A DNA stretch of 64,000 nucleotides from Caballeronia terrestris (GCF_001544515.1 NZ_FCOL02000009.1:1-64000); one strand, 5' to 3'; shown: positions 7,669 to 17,281, counted from the stretch's first letter. The notes: a model not told the origin generated them from the sequence alone. A program made the numbers and translations.

Positions 7669-9354
7669 GTGTCGGAAAGCCGGGGAAGTTCAGCAGCATC
7701 AGCACATGCGGCGACGCGTGATCACATAACCAGCATGAGCCGATTCGGCGCGACGGCCGCCGCCGTTCTCGCGCTCACGCTCACGCTCACGCTCACAGCC
7801 TGCGCGACGCGCCCGCCCGCCACCGCCTTCGATCGCCCCGTCTCCCACGCGCTCGAAGCCACCGCCCCGACGCCGCTCCAGACCGCCCTCGCCCCGCTCG
7901 AAACCGCGCACCCAGGCGAATCCGGCGTGCGCCTGCTGCCGAGCGGCACCGACGCGCTGCAGGCCCGCATCGCGCTCGCCCGCGCCGCGACGAAGACTCT
8001 CGACATGCAGTACTACATCGCCAACGAGGACAGCACCGGCAAGCTGCTGCTCGGCGCCGCGCTCTACGCGGCGGATCGCGGCGTGCGGGTGCGCATGCTG
8101 GTCGACGACCTGAATTTCAAGGACATCGACCAGATCATGGCGGCGCTCAATTCGCACGACAACATCGAGATTCGCGTGTTCAATCCGTTCGGCAGCGCGC
8201 AGCAGAGCTTTGCGCAGCGCACGCAGAACGTGTTCACGCAACTCGGCCATTTCACGCGCCGGATGCACAACAAGTCGATGATTGCGGACAACCAGATCGC
8301 GATCGTCGGCGGCCGCAATCTCGGCGACGAGTATTTCAGCGCGAGCCCGACGCTGCAGTTCCGCGATCTCGACGTCTTCACCGCCGGCCCGGTCGCGCAC
8401 CGCATCTCGGCAAGTTTCGACGACTACTGGAACAGCACGCTCGCGTACCCGCTGCGCGCGCTGAACAAGCAAACCTTCGATGCCGCCGATCTCGACAAGA
8501 CCCGCGACGACCTGCGCCACCACTGGCGCACGCAGGCCGATCCGCTCAACGCGAAGCCGCTGAACCGCACGCCGCTCGCGGAGCAGATAGCGCACGAGCA
8601 ACTGGAACTCGTCTGGGCGCCGACGGAGTTCGAAGCCGATTCGCCGTCGAAGATCGAGCATCCCAGCGACGACTACAAAAGCCCGCCGATGGAACGCCTG
8701 GCTGCCTTGATCAAGGAGGCCAAGAGCGAATTCCTGATCCTTTCGCCCTATTTCGTGCCGCACGAGGTCGGCGTCAAGGCGCTCAGCGCGCTCACGCAGC
8801 GCGGCGCGCGCGTCGCGGTGCTGACCAATTCGCTCTCCGCCACCGATGCCGTTGCCGTGCAGTCGGGCTACGCGCCGTATCGTGTGCCGCTGTTGCAAAA
8901 CGGCGTCGAACTATATGAATTCAAGGCGATTCAGGGCGAAGGCGAAGGAAAACCGACCGCCGGCCTTTTCGGTTCCCAGTCGCGCGCGAGCCTGCATGCG
9001 AAGGCGTACGTCATCGATCGGAGTATTCTCGTGATCGGCTCGATGAATCTCGATCCGCGCTCGGCGCTTTTGAACACCGAGCTCGCACTCGTGATTCACA
9101 ATAAGACGATTGCGGAACAGGCCGCCCTGCTCTTCGAGCGCGGCGTGCGGCCGCAATCGGCCTATCGCGTCGAGCTGGCGTCGCCGGATGAGCTCGCGCG
9201 GTTGAAGTCGACCGGTTCGCCGGTTTCTCCGCTCGTCTGGACGACGGAGGAACGCATCGGCACCGTCACCTATAACTTCGATCCGGAAGCGGGCTTCTAC
9301 CGCAACGCGATGACCGGTCTTTTCACTTTGCTGCCCGTCGACGAGCAGCTTTGA
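7669..9354 (+). CDS. PLD-superfamily phospholipase D / cardiolipin synthase-like lipoprotein
   Basis: A member of the phospholipase D superfamily with two HKD motifs. The first is H200-x-K202-x4-D207 in HNKSMIADNQIAIVGGRN; the second is H443-x-K445-x4-D450 in HAKAYVIDRSILVIGSMN (numbered from the GTG). Both are intact, so phosphodiester transfer or hydrolysis on phospholipids is likely. The N-terminus holds a lipoprotein signal ending LTAC, so the mature protein would be membrane-anchored. GTG at 7669 has a good ribosome site (AGAGGA). ATG at 7735 gives a normal 22-residue signal but has no ribosome site. The signal core is encoded by four tandem GCTCAC hexamers. Substrate unproven. Confidence 0.88.
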   Translation: MSESRGSSAASAHAATRDHITSMSRFGATAAAVLALTLTLTLTACATRPPATAFDRPVSHALEATAPTPLQTALAPLETAHPGESGVRLLPSGTDALQARIALARAATKTLDMQYYIANEDSTGKLLLGAALYAADRGVRVRMLVDDLNFKDIDQIMAALNSHDNIEIRVFNPFGSAQQSFAQRTQNVFTQLGHFTRRMHNKSMIADNQIAIVGGRNLGDEYFSASPTLQFRDLDVFTAGPVAHRISASFDDYWNSTLAYPLRALNKQTFDAADLDKTRDDLRHHWRTQADPLNAKPLNRTPLAEQIAHEQLELVWAPTEFEADSPSKIEHPSDDYKSPPMERLAALIKEAKSEFLILSPYFVPHEVGVKALSALTQRGARVAVLTNSLSATDAVAVQSGYAPYRVPLLQNGVELYEFKAIQGEGEGKPTAGLFGSQSRASLHAKAYVIDRSILVIGSMNLDPRSALLNTELALVIHNKTIAEQAALLFERGVRPQSAYRVELASPDELARLKSTGSPVSPLVWTTEERIGTVTYNFDPEAGFYRNAMTGLFTLLPVDEQL

Positions 9355-9369
9355 AGGAGCTTCGAAGCC

Positions 9370-10776
9370 ATGTCTGATCAAGCGTCAAACGATGTACGGC
9401 TGGAAAAGGATACGTTCGGCGAAATCGCCGTCCCGAACACGAAACTGTGGGGCGCGCAGACGCAGCGCTCGCTACAGAATTTCAAGATTTCGAGCGAAAA
9501 GCAGTCGCCGGAGCTGATCACGGCGCTCGCGATCATCAAGCGCGCCGCCGCCGAAGTGAACGCGGAACTGAAGGTGCTCGACGAGAAGAAGGCGCGCGCG
9601 ATCATCGAGGCTGCCGACGAGATCATCGACGGCAAGCATCCGGACGAATTTCCGCTCGCCGTCTGGCAGACGGGCTCCGGCACGCAGACCAACATGAACC
9701 TGAACGAGGTGATCGCCAACCGCGCGAGCGAGCTGATGGGCGGCCAGCGCGGCGAAGAGCGTCTCGTGCACCCGAACGACGACGTGAACCGCGGGCAATC
9801 GTCGAACGACGTGTTTCCGACCGCGATGCACATCGCCGCGGCCTACGGGATCGTGAAGCACCTGGTGCCGTCGCTGAAGACGCTGCGCGACACGCTTGAC
9901 AAGAAATCGAAGGCGTTCGAGCACATCGTCAAAATTGGTCGCACGCACTTGCAGGACGCCACGCCGCTCACGCTCGGGCAGGAGTTCTCCGGCTACGTCG
10001 CGCAGCTCGAACAGGGCATCCGCCACGTCGAGGCGACGCTGCCGCATCTGTATCAGTTGGCGCAGGGCGGCACGGCGGTCGGCACGGGGCTGAACGCACA
10101 TCCGGAGTTCGCGGCGAAGGTCGCGGGCGCGATCGGCAAGCTGACCGGCCTGCCCTTCGAAACCGCGCCGAACAAGTTCGAAGTGATGGCCGCCGCCGAT
10201 GCGCTCGTCGCCGCGCACGGCGCCCTGAAGACCATCGCGGCGGGCATGATGAAGATCGCGAACGACGTCCGCTGGCTCGCGAGCGGCCCGCGCTGCGGTC
10301 TCGGCGAACTGTCGATTCCGGAGAACGAGCCGGGTAGCTCGATCATGCCGGGCAAGGTGAACCCGACGCAGTCGGAAGCCGTCACAATGCTCTGCTGCCA
10401 GGTGTTCGGCAACGATGTCGCGGTGAATTTCGGCGGGGCGAGCGGCAATTTCGAGCTGAACGTCTTCCGTCCGATGATCGCGCACAACGTGCTGCAGTCG
10501 ATCCGTCTCCTCGCCGACGGCGCGCTGAGCTTCAACGACAACTGCGCGGTCGGCATCGAGCCGAACGGGAAGCGCATCGAGAGCCTCTTGAACGAATCGC
10601 TGATGCTGGTGACGGCGCTCAATCCGCACATCGGCTACGACAAGGCCGCGAAGATCGCGAAGAAGGCGCACAAGGAAGGCACGACGCTGAAGGAATCGGC
10701 GCTCGGGCTCGGCTATGTCACCGAGCAGCAGTTCGACGAGTGGGTCAAGCCGGAGGAGATGGTCGGCAAGCGCTGA
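9370..10776 (+). CDS. fumC: Class II fumarate hydratase (fumarase C)
   Basis: Fumarase C interconverts fumarate and L-malate in the TCA cycle and needs no iron-sulphur cluster. The 468-residue length is normal. Family marks include [24 protein letters not shown] (substrate site, about 139-149), [16 protein letters not shown], and the signature [11 protein letters not shown] at 322-332, whose mobile loop bears the catalytic serine. The ATG at 9370 follows GAAGGAGC. It starts 15 bases after the PLD gene and could be cotranscribed. A class II enzyme is oxygen-stable, in keeping with an aerobic organism. Confidence 0.98.
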   Translation: MSDQASNDVRLEKDTFGEIAVPNTKLWGAQTQRSLQNFKISSEKQSPELITALAIIKRAAAEVNAELKVLDEKKARAIIEAADEIIDGKHPDEFPLAVWQTGSGTQTNMNLNEVIANRASELMGGQRGEERLVHPNDDVNRGQSSNDVFPTAMHIAAAYGIVKHLVPSLKTLRDTLDKKSKAFEHIVKIGRTHLQDATPLTLGQEFSGYVAQLEQGIRHVEATLPHLYQLAQGGTAVGTGLNAHPEFAAKVAGAIGKLTGLPFETAPNKFEVMAAADALVAAHGALKTIAAGMMKIANDVRWLASGPRCGLGELSIPENEPGSSIMPGKVNPTQSEAVTMLCCQVFGNDVAVNFGGASGNFELNVFRPMIAHNVLQSIRLLADGALSFNDNCAVGIEPNGKRIESLLNESLMLVTALNPHIGYDKAAKIAKKAHKEGTTLKESALGLGYVTEQQFDEWVKPEEMVGKR

Positions 10777-10786
10777 AATCGGGCGA

Positions 10787-10817
10787 AAAAAAAACGCAGC
10801 GGCTGGGTGCCGCTGCG
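10787..10817 (-). terminator. Intrinsic terminator between fumC and the methyltransferase gene
   Basis: CGCAGCGG (10795-10802), 7-base loop, CCGCTGCG (10810-10817). A run of nine A lies on the plus strand before it, so on the minus strand the stem is followed by a long T tract. It ends the minus-strand methyltransferase transcript and may also slow plus-strand fumC transcription. Confidence 0.88.
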
Positions 10818-10849
10818 CTTCGGTGCTTCAGGCCGCTTGGACTGCAGCT

Positions 10850-12391
10850 TTATTTGCCGCGCCAGAAGTCATTGTCATCGCATAGGGCGAGGAGCGCCGG
10901 GCCGGAGTCCGCGAGAATCTTGCGAATCGCCGCCGGCATTTCCTCACGCGGCGTAATGCGATCGCCGACGTTCAGATTCAGCCCGGTGTTCGACAGCGAA
11001 CGCTCGACGTGCGTGACGATTTCGTCGATTTCGCTCGTCAGCGCGCCCTTCGGATCGCGCTTTGCGCGCAGCGGCGCGATCAGCAACTGGTCCAGCAAGC
11101 CGACCGACACGCCGCCCGCAAACCTGGGCGACGCCAGCGCGTCCCACTTCTCTCCGCGTTCCGCCTGATCCAGCAGCACCGTGTTCAGGCGATCGGCGGC
11201 CGCGCGCGGCTGCACGTCGCCATACCGGAGGGACGTCTCGCCGACGGCCAGCGAAAAGCGCACGATCTGCATGATCGTGTCGATGCCATGGCCGGCGAGT
11301 TCGGGCGCATCGAAGAGCTGGTCGAGGGTCATTTCCGGCGCTTGGCGCAACAGGTCGTACACCGGCCGATGCGCTCCCTCGCTGCGATTGACCGACGCAT
11401 GCTCGAGCTTGACCGTCGGCTCGTACTCGACCTTCACGTTGGCCCACAGATGAATGCGCTTCGCGTGTTCGCGCAGGCGCACGTCGTTGAGCGCCGCCTT
11501 GCCGCGCACGAAGATGTCGGAGCGAAACGATCGGTTGCAGAAGTAATCGCGGACTTCCTCGGCGAACATCGGGTCCCTGATCTCAGCGACGACGGCGGCC
11601 TGCGCGTCCGTGAGCCACGCGACCGGCTGCATCTGCCCGTAGCGCGCGCTGCCCGCGAACACGAGCTTGGCGTCGGTCAGTTCGTTCGCGATGTCGGTGA
11701 AGTGGAACGGCGTCCACTGCGCGTGCATGTATTCGTGCACCAGATAGCGCTGATCGGAGGTGGCGAACGAATTCACGCGCGCGGCCGCGTCCGGGTTGCG
11801 CTGGAAATGCAGCGAGCCCGTATCGACCAGTTCCTTCGCGAAAGCGGCCGCGCCCGCCCAGTTCTCGCCGCGATTGTTGGCATGCATCGTCAGGAGGCGC
11901 TGCAGCGGCTGCACCTGCGCGCACGCGGTCTTCGCGTTGTAGCTGATCTGCACGACGCCGCCCGGCTTCAGATAACGCGCGAGAAACCGCACGATCTGCG
12001 CGCGCGTCTCGTCCGACACCCACGACACGATGCCGTGCAGCGTCACGAAATCGAACATCGGCAGGTCGACTTCGCCGTCGGCGAGTTGGCCGAAGCTGTT
12101 TTCGAGGAGCGTGAGGTTCGGCAGCTTCGCTTCGTTGCGGATCGCGGACGCCGCGATGACGTGCAGCGGATTGAAGTCGCAGGCGTAGAAGTCGCCTTCC
12201 GGATGGGTCGCCGCGAGGATCAGCGACGTCAGGCCCTGGCCGCAGCCCAATTCGCAGTAGGTGAACTTGCCCTCGGCGGGCGGCGCGATGCGCTGCATCA
12301 CGAGCGCCGCCTTCAGCCACGTGGGACTCTGTTCCTGGTAGTAGCCGGTCGTGTACGCGACCGAATTGTTGTAACCCGCAGCCCAGCTCAT
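10850..12391 (-). CDS. SAM-dependent methyltransferase with C-terminal regulatory domain
   Basis: A 513-residue class I methyltransferase. The SAM-binding motif I reads YCELGCGQGLTSLILAA near residue 44, followed by YACDFNPLHV (motif II acid) and MFDFVTLHGIVSWV. A large C-terminal part resembles the predicted methyltransferase regulatory domain (PF10119) that usually accompanies this N-terminal type. Start chosen at 12391 because of the ribosome site AAGGGAG 6 bases upstream; an upstream in-frame start at 12481 has none. The methyl acceptor is unknown. It stands alone and ends in a strong terminator. Confidence 0.85.
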   Translation of the reverse strand: MSWAAGYNNSVAYTTGYYQEQSPTWLKAALVMQRIAPPAEGKFTYCELGCGQGLTSLILAATHPEGDFYACDFNPLHVIAASAIRNEAKLPNLTLLENSFGQLADGEVDLPMFDFVTLHGIVSWVSDETRAQIVRFLARYLKPGGVVQISYNAKTACAQVQPLQRLLTMHANNRGENWAGAAAFAKELVDTGSLHFQRNPDAAARVNSFATSDQRYLVHEYMHAQWTPFHFTDIANELTDAKLVFAGSARYGQMQPVAWLTDAQAAVVAEIRDPMFAEEVRDYFCNRSFRSDIFVRGKAALNDVRLREHAKRIHLWANVKVEYEPTVKLEHASVNRSEGAHRPVYDLLRQAPEMTLDQLFDAPELAGHGIDTIMQIVRFSLAVGETSLRYGDVQPRAAADRLNTVLLDQAERGEKWDALASPRFAGGVSVGLLDQLLIAPLRAKRDPKGALTSEIDEIVTHVERSLSNTGLNLNVGDRITPREEMPAAIRKILADSGPALLALCDDNDFWRGK

Positions 12392-12563
12392 GCTTGCTCC
12401 CTTCATCGATTTCAAGTGGTGAATCCGCGCGGCGCGGCGTTCAGACGCGCCAGTAAGATTGCGCTGCACTATGCCCGCCAAGGACGGATCGATGAATGAG
12501 AAGCCTCCTATTTGTCACTGAAATTGACTGAATCAGGGCAAAAAGCGGCGTTTTTTAGGCTTT

Positions 12564-13088
12564 CTAGACCTTGCCGGCGACGACTTCTTCCGGCTTCAAC
12601 TCGACGATCGCGTCGAGCGCGTCCTTCACGTCCATCGCGTATTTCGCGAGGCGCTTTTGTTCGTCCGTCACCGGGACGAACGCGGGTACCGGCACCGGCC
12701 GCCCTTTTTCATCGACGGCGACGAAGACGACGAGACAATCCGTCGTCTGCTGGAGGGTGCCGCCTTTCGGGTCGCCCGCGTGGACGGCGATGTGCAGGTG
12801 CATGCTGGTGCGCCCCGTCGCGACGACGCGCGCCCGCAGTTCGACCAGGTTGCCGACGAGAATCGGGCGGCGGAAGCGAATGTTGCCGACGCTCACCGTC
12901 ACGCAATAGCGCCCCGACCACATGGCGGCGCACGCGTAGCCGGTTTCGTCGATCCATTTCATCAGCGCGCCGCCGTGGACCTTGCCGCCGAAGTTGACCG
13001 AAGTCGGCTCGGCGAGGAAGCGGAAGGTGGTTTCGGAGCGGTCGGCCGGGACGGTGTCGGCCTGGAGCGATGGGATCGGCGTATTCAT
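12564..13088 (-). CDS. Acyl-CoA thioesterase (hotdog fold, YciA/ACOT-like)
   Basis: A 174-residue single-hotdog acyl-CoA hydrolase. The active-site region reads NFGGKVHGGALMKWIDETGYACA (about 32-54), where the GG-VHGG-MKWID pattern is typical of YciA/BACH-type thioesterases. VSVGNIRFRRPILVGNLVEL follows on the next strands. It splits acyl-CoA to free acid and CoA in the cytoplasm. The protein is longer at the C-terminus than E. coli YciA by about 40 residues. It is probably its own transcription unit. Chain-length preference cannot be told. Confidence 0.9.
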   Translation of the reverse strand: MNTPIPSLQADTVPADRSETTFRFLAEPTSVNFGGKVHGGALMKWIDETGYACAAMWSGRYCVTVSVGNIRFRRPILVGNLVELRARVVATGRTSMHLHIAVHAGDPKGGTLQQTTDCLVVFVAVDEKGRPVPVPAFVPVTDEQKRLAKYAMDVKDALDAIVELKPEEVVAGKV

Positions 13089-13281
13089 GGCGGCTCGCGG
13101 TGCGGGGCGGTGCCCGCGTGGGATGGGGTGAAAGGATTATAGGGGCACGAAAGCCTTGGCAAAAAGGCCAAGGCTGGGGCGCACGCCAGGTCCTGCGCGT
13201 AGCTGGACGCGCTTTTCAAGCATCGGGCGCGCGCACTTGCAAGCGCGCGCTTTCCGTGCGCCGTTCGAAGCGCGCCGCCGC

Positions 13282-13416
13282 CTACTTGCGGATCGTCACG
13301 CCCTGATCGATCGTGCCGTACATCGTGATCCCGCTCGAATCACCCGACGACGAAGACGGCACGCCCGAACAGCCCGCGCACAGCAGCACTGCGGCCGCCA
13401 GAATGACCTTGAACAT
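13282..13416 (-). CDS. Small putative lipoprotein (44 aa)
   Basis: A 44-residue product: a short hydrophobic signal (MFKVILAAAVLLCAGCSG) with Cys at 13 and 16, then a Ser/Gly-rich stretch and ITMYGTIDQGVTIRK. Cys16, preceded by Ala-Gly, is the likely lipidated residue, although position -3 is Cys rather than the usual Leu. I chose the ATG at 13416 because AAGGAA lies about 8 bases upstream; the ATG two codons earlier abuts that site. Function unknown. A small exported lipoprotein is the best reading. Confidence 0.65.
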   Translation of the reverse strand: MFKVILAAAVLLCAGCSGVPSSSSGDSSGITMYGTIDQGVTIRK

Positions 13417-13493
13417 ATGCATTTCCTTGCAACGACATCGATAAACGTGGTCAGCCATTCTAGCCCCGTCGCTGCTGCGGGCGCGCATCGACA

Positions 13494-13511
13494 TTTCAGG
13501 TCATGCTGAAA
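13494..13511 (+). promoter_or_regulatory. Inverted repeat upstream of the ArsR-type gene (possible operator)
   Basis: TTTCAG-N6-CTGAAA, a perfect 6-bp dyad of 18 bases total, centred about 63 bases before the ATG of the regulator. ArsR proteins usually bind short dyads in their own promoters. Assignment as operator is inference from position. Confidence 0.4.
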
Positions 13512-13565
13512 CATCGGATGCGGGGAGCGTCTAAAGTAAGAACGCAGAGACCCAAGGAGACGCCC

Positions 13566-14303
13566 ATGACCCACGACGACACCGATCCCCGCGCCCGCCA
13601 CTTCCCCGGCCTCTCGCGCATTGGCGCACTGCTCGCCGATCCGGGACGCGCCGCGATGCTGTGGTCGCTGATGGACGGCACAGCCCGCCCCGCCGGCGAG
13701 CTGACGATGATCGCGGGGCTGTCGCCGTCGGCCGCGAGCGGCCATCTCGCGCGGCTGACCGAAGGCGGCCTGCTCGCGATGGAGGTGAGCGGCCGGCATC
13801 GCTATTACCGGATCGCGACGCCCGACATCGCGACGGCCATCGAGGCGCTGGCCAATCTTGCGCACGCGAGCGCCCCGCAACGCACGCCCGAGCGGCCGCC
13901 GAACGCGGTGCCGCTCGAAATGCGCTATGCCCGCACCTGCTATGACCACTTGGCGGGCGAACTGGCCGTGCAGATCTTCGACCGGATGCTCGCGCGTCAC
14001 TGGCTCGCCGCTGACGGCCGCGAGCCAAACGGCCCGACGCAACTCGAACCCACGCCTGAAGGCGCGCGGGAATTCGCGCAGCTCGGCATCGATTTGAAGG
14101 CGCAGCGGGCGCGTCGGAGGCGCTTCGCGTGTACGTGTATCGACTGGAGCGAGCGGCGGCCGCATCTCGGCGGTGCGCTCGGCGCAGCGTTTCTGGAAAG
14201 CTGCGCGGCGCACGGCTGGCTGGAACAGACGACCAAACGCCGTGTGCTGCGCGTCACGCCCGCCGGTCGCAGCCATTTCGAGCGGTTTTTGTCGGATCGA
14301 TAA
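13566..14303 (+). CDS. ArsR-family winged-helix transcriptional regulator
   Basis: A 245-residue regulator. The N-terminal 100 residues hold an ArsR-type winged helix: ALLADPGRAAMLWSLMDG, then the recognition part GELTMIAGLSPSAASGHLARL, and the wing LLAMEVSGRHRYYRIA. The C-terminal half is a less typical extension with a Cys pair (FACTCIDW near 192) that could bind a metal or thiol signal. The ATG has AAGGAGA 6 bases upstream, which rules out the longer frame from 13503. It is transcribed away from the small lipoprotein gene, so the two may share a control region. Ligand unknown. Confidence 0.88.
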   Translation: MTHDDTDPRARHFPGLSRIGALLADPGRAAMLWSLMDGTARPAGELTMIAGLSPSAASGHLARLTEGGLLAMEVSGRHRYYRIATPDIATAIEALANLAHASAPQRTPERPPNAVPLEMRYARTCYDHLAGELAVQIFDRMLARHWLAADGREPNGPTQLEPTPEGAREFAQLGIDLKAQRARRRRFACTCIDWSERRPHLGGALGAAFLESCAAHGWLEQTTKRRVLRVTPAGRSHFERFLSDR

Positions 14304-14307
14304 AGCA

Positions 14308-14333
14308 AAACGCGCGGTTGAGGCCGCGCGTTT
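14308..14333. terminator. Bidirectional terminator between ArsR gene and thyA
   Basis: AAACGCGCGG (14308-14317), 6-base loop, CCGCGCGTTT (14324-14333). The stem lies between convergent genes with A and T flanks that give T tails in either direction, though short ones. Confidence 0.75.
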
Positions 14334-14348
14334 CATGAAAAAAATCTT

Positions 14349-15323
14349 TTAAACCGCCATCGGCGCCTTCAACGCCTCATGATGCCGATACCTTTCGAGC
14401 GCGAAATCCGTCGGCTCGATCTTTTCCAGCCATTCCGGCTCGTAGCGGCCAGTTTTCGCGTAATCAGGCACACGATCCGACAAAATCAACTGCGGGCTCG
14501 CGAACGGCTCGCGCGTCAACTGCTCGTTGAGCATATCGAGCTGATTCTCGTAAATATGCGCGTCGCCGATGAAATACGTGAACCAGCGGGGCGTGTATCC
14601 CGTCAGTCGCCCGACCAGATGCAGCAGCGCCGCGCCCTCGGTCAGGTTGAACGGCGTACCCAGCCCGACATCATTGCTGCGGATATACAGGCACAGCGAA
14701 ATCTCCCGCTTCGTCACGTTCGGGATGAACTGATACAGCAGATGACACGCGGGCAGCGCGATTTCGTCGAGTTTCGCCGGATTCCACGCATGGAACAGGA
14801 TGCGCCGGTCGGCCGGGTTCTCGATGATCGTATCGAGGCACTGGCGCAACTGGTCGATCGCCTTGTACAGGAGCACCTGCTCGCGTCCGCCCTCCACGAA
14901 GCTCGTCACGACCTGATAGCCGCGATTCGTCGCATCGGCGATCTGGTCACCACCCGCGTTCGCGTCGATGACCTTGTACGCCGGCCATTCGCGCCACTGC
15001 ACGCCGTAGACATCGCCGAGATCGTCCGGGCCCTGGCGATACGGATTCGCGAGCCACTGCGGGTTTTCGTTCGCGTTGGCGTCCCAGACCTTGCAGCCGA
15101 GCGCGCGAAAGTCCGCCGCGCTCTTCGACGCGCGCAGAAAACCCACCATCTCGCCAATCGCCGACTTGAACGCGAGCTTTTTCGTCGTCACGGCCGGGAA
15201 GCCCTGCTGCAGGTCGAAGCGCAGCATCGCGCCGGGCATGCTGATCGTGCGGATTCCCGTGCGGTTTTCCTGCCACGAGCCGGTATCGAGAATCGTGCGC
15301 ACGAGCTCGAGATACTGTTTCAT
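14349..15323 (-). CDS. thyA: Thymidylate synthase ThyA
   Basis: ThyA methylates dUMP to dTMP using methylene-tetrahydrofolate, leaving dihydrofolate. The nucleophile is Cys193 in LPACH. Other marks are GIRT near 23 (phosphate-binding Arg), [23 protein letters not shown] and the C-terminal APMAV. At 324 residues it is about 60 longer than the E. coli enzyme; the extra residues lie mainly between 85 and 145. The start follows AAGGAAAT. Dihydrofolate reductase (folA), which recycles its product, lies about 2.5 kb away. Confidence 0.97.
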   Translation of the reverse strand: MKQYLELVRTILDTGSWQENRTGIRTISMPGAMLRFDLQQGFPAVTTKKLAFKSAIGEMVGFLRASKSAADFRALGCKVWDANANENPQWLANPYRQGPDDLGDVYGVQWREWPAYKVIDANAGGDQIADATNRGYQVVTSFVEGGREQVLLYKAIDQLRQCLDTIIENPADRRILFHAWNPAKLDEIALPACHLLYQFIPNVTKREISLCLYIRSNDVGLGTPFNLTEGAALLHLVGRLTGYTPRWFTYFIGDAHIYENQLDMLNEQLTREPFASPQLILSDRVPDYAKTGRYEPEWLEKIEPTDFALERYRHHEALKAPMAV

Positions 15324-15432
15324 TCGATTTCCTTCGACGCGCCTCTGCGGCTCGCTCAATTAAAAGGCATAAGAGCGTGATTTTACCAAGCGTGCGAAAT
15401 CCACGCGGGCGTGGCGCGAATTGCGAAACGAT

Positions 15433-15461
15433 AAAAAAACGGGCGCTCGAATGGCGCCCGT
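15433..15461 (-). terminator. Intrinsic terminator of the sigma-54 activator gene
   Basis: ACGGGCGC (15439-15446), 7-base loop, GCGCCCGT (15454-15461), with a run of A at 15433-15439 that reads as T on the minus strand. It lies 22 bases past the stop at 15483 and also insulates thyA. Confidence 0.9.
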
Positions 15462-15482
15462 CGATGGGTGCTTGGGTGTCTC

Positions 15483-16871
15483 TCAGCCGCGTGTCGCGTG
15501 CTCCGTGGGCGCGTCGACTTCGATATGGCGCATGCCGTGCGCGCTCAGCAGGCGATACAGCGTCACGCGGGAGATGCCGAGTTCGTGGGCTGCGTCGCCC
15601 AAGCGTCCGCGATGGCGCAGCAACGCGAGTTCGATCGCCTGCCGCTCGGCCGCTTCACGCGCCTGCGCCAGCGATACCGGTGCAACTTCGACGTATTCGC
15701 CGAGTTCGAGATCACGCGCGGTGATCTGCCGCCCTTCCGACATCACGATCGCGCGGCGCACGCGGTTGATAAGTTCGCGCACGTTGCCGGGCCAGCCGTA
15801 GTTGTGGATCGCGGCGATCGCACACGGCGAGAAACCGCGCAGACGCCGGCTCGCGTCCTTCTTGAAGCGGTCGAGCATGTGCTTCGCGAGCAACTCGATG
15901 TCCTTGCCACGCGCGCGCAGCGGCGGCTCGTCGATCTGCAGGACGCACAGGCGGTGATACAAGTCCGCGCGAAAACGCCCTTCGATCATCGCCGTCTGCA
16001 TATCGACGTGCGTCGCAGAAATGATGCGCACGTCCACCGGCGTGGACCCATGTCCGCCCAGCCGTTCGACCTTGCGTTCCTGCAGGAAGCGCAGCAGGCT
16101 CGCCTGGCTTTCCAGCGGCAGATCGCCGATTTCATCGAGGAAGAGCGTGCCGCCATTCGCCGCTTCCACGCGGCCGATCTTGCGCTGGTTCGCGCCGGTA
16201 AATGCGCCACGTTCGTAGCCGAAGAGCTCAGATTGCAGCAGATGCGCGGGAATCGCGCCGCAATTGATCGCGACGAACGGCTGGTCGCGCCGCGCTGAAC
16301 GCTCGTGTATTGCAACGGCGGTGAGTTCCTTGCCCGTACCCGATTCGCCGGAGATGAAGACAGGCGCGTCGGTCATGGCGACCTTGCGGATCGAGCGGAA
16401 GAGCGCGAGCATCGCGTCGCACGAGCCCACCATTTCGCCCTCGGCGCGGCCTTCGCCGCCGATCGCGCGCGCGTCGTTCGAGGCTGCGTCGTGCAGCGCC
16501 ACCATGCCGTACGCGTGGCCCACGGAATCGACGATGCGGTCGTTCGAAGTCGGCAACGTCACGTAATCGAAACAATAATCGCGGATCAGCCTGCGTACGG
16601 CAGCGTCCTCGAGCTGGCCGGAAACCGTTGCGGCCACCCAGCCGACATTCGTCATCGTGAGCGACGCTTCGAACGCCGCCAGTTCATGCGATTCGAAGCG
16701 GCTCGACAGGTCGAGCAAGCCGCCGATCGCCAGATCGTTGCGCAGCGACTTGCGCGCCTCTCGCGCGCTCGCCACGACTTCAATGTGCCATCCGCGCTCC
16801 TCGAATCGCGCGCATAGCGTCTCGCTTGGATCGCGAGTCACATAGATGAGTTGCCGCCGAGCGACTTCCAT
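15483..16871 (-). CDS. Sigma-54 dependent transcriptional activator, VpsR/BerB-like
   Basis: A 462-residue bacterial enhancer-binding protein. Residues 1-120 look like a receiver domain that has lost its chemistry: Asp54 is kept, but the usual conserved Lys is replaced in YVTLPTS. Residues about 150-390 form the AAA+ domain, with Walker A GESGTGKE, GAFTGA (the sigma-54 contact loop), LFLDEIGDL (Walker B) and the arginine-finger region. The C-terminus has a Fis-type helix-turn-helix (AAHELGISRVTLYRLL). A degenerate receiver resembles VpsR of Vibrio and BerB of Burkholderia, which respond to cyclic di-GMP; that link is inference. A sigma-54 promoter lies in the divergent intergenic region. Confidence 0.92.
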   Translation of the reverse strand: MEVARRQLIYVTRDPSETLCARFEERGWHIEVVASAREARKSLRNDLAIGGLLDLSSRFESHELAAFEASLTMTNVGWVAATVSGQLEDAAVRRLIRDYCFDYVTLPTSNDRIVDSVGHAYGMVALHDAASNDARAIGGEGRAEGEMVGSCDAMLALFRSIRKVAMTDAPVFISGESGTGKELTAVAIHERSARRDQPFVAINCGAIPAHLLQSELFGYERGAFTGANQRKIGRVEAANGGTLFLDEIGDLPLESQASLLRFLQERKVERLGGHGSTPVDVRIISATHVDMQTAMIEGRFRADLYHRLCVLQIDEPPLRARGKDIELLAKHMLDRFKKDASRRLRGFSPCAIAAIHNYGWPGNVRELINRVRRAIVMSEGRQITARDLELGEYVEVAPVSLAQAREAAERQAIELALLRHRGRLGDAAHELGISRVTLYRLLSAHGMRHIEVDAPTEHATRG

Positions 16872-17082
16872 TATTCAGATCCTTTCTTCAACGGTAGTTG
16901 AAAAGGTCGCGTAGTTCAGGCCCTCTGTACATCGAGACTTCGACGCAAGCACGCTACTCGGTACGACCATGCAATTATTTCAAACACCGTGACCCCCGAA
17001 ATGCATAAATTACTTTGACGCCTGTGTCCTCCATTACCTTTTGTCTGATTGTGCTATTTTGAGAGACTACTATAACGCAGAA

Positions 17083-17281
17083 AAATGGAAAACAAATATC
17101 CTTAAAAAGTCTCCTCGTTCGCCTCAATCCCTTATCAGGCGGGGCTCTGCGGATTTCGTCATTCGATTAATAAATGCGGTCGTGTCGTTAAAAACACGAC
17201 GTCCGTCTGTACGCAATTCCACTCATTTCTGCGTGTTTCCGGCGTTCCGTTTCAGACGTGAAACGTTTTCGCCGGCTTTTT
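17083..17281 (+). ncRNA. Candidate small RNA, about 200 nt
   Basis: Inferred from signals only. The promoter TTGTGC (17049-17054), 16 bases, TATAAC (17071-17076) predicts a start near 17083. Stem-loops follow: CGCCT/AGGCG (17120-17141); GTCGTGT/ACACGAC with 8-base loop (17179-17200, perfect); and a two-tier hairpin CCGGCG/CGCCGG enclosing CGTTTCA-GACG-TGAAACG (17239-17275). CTTTTTATC comes next, like an intrinsic terminator. No credible protein is encoded. The stems could instead be activator-binding sites for the sigma-54 promoter. No match to a known RNA family was recognised. Confidence 0.4.

Noticed and set aside
17085..17105. Six-codon ATG frame (MENKYP) just after the promoter-like pair at 17049-17076
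   Set aside because: Too short to judge and without a clear ribosome site; could be a leader peptide but nothing supports it.
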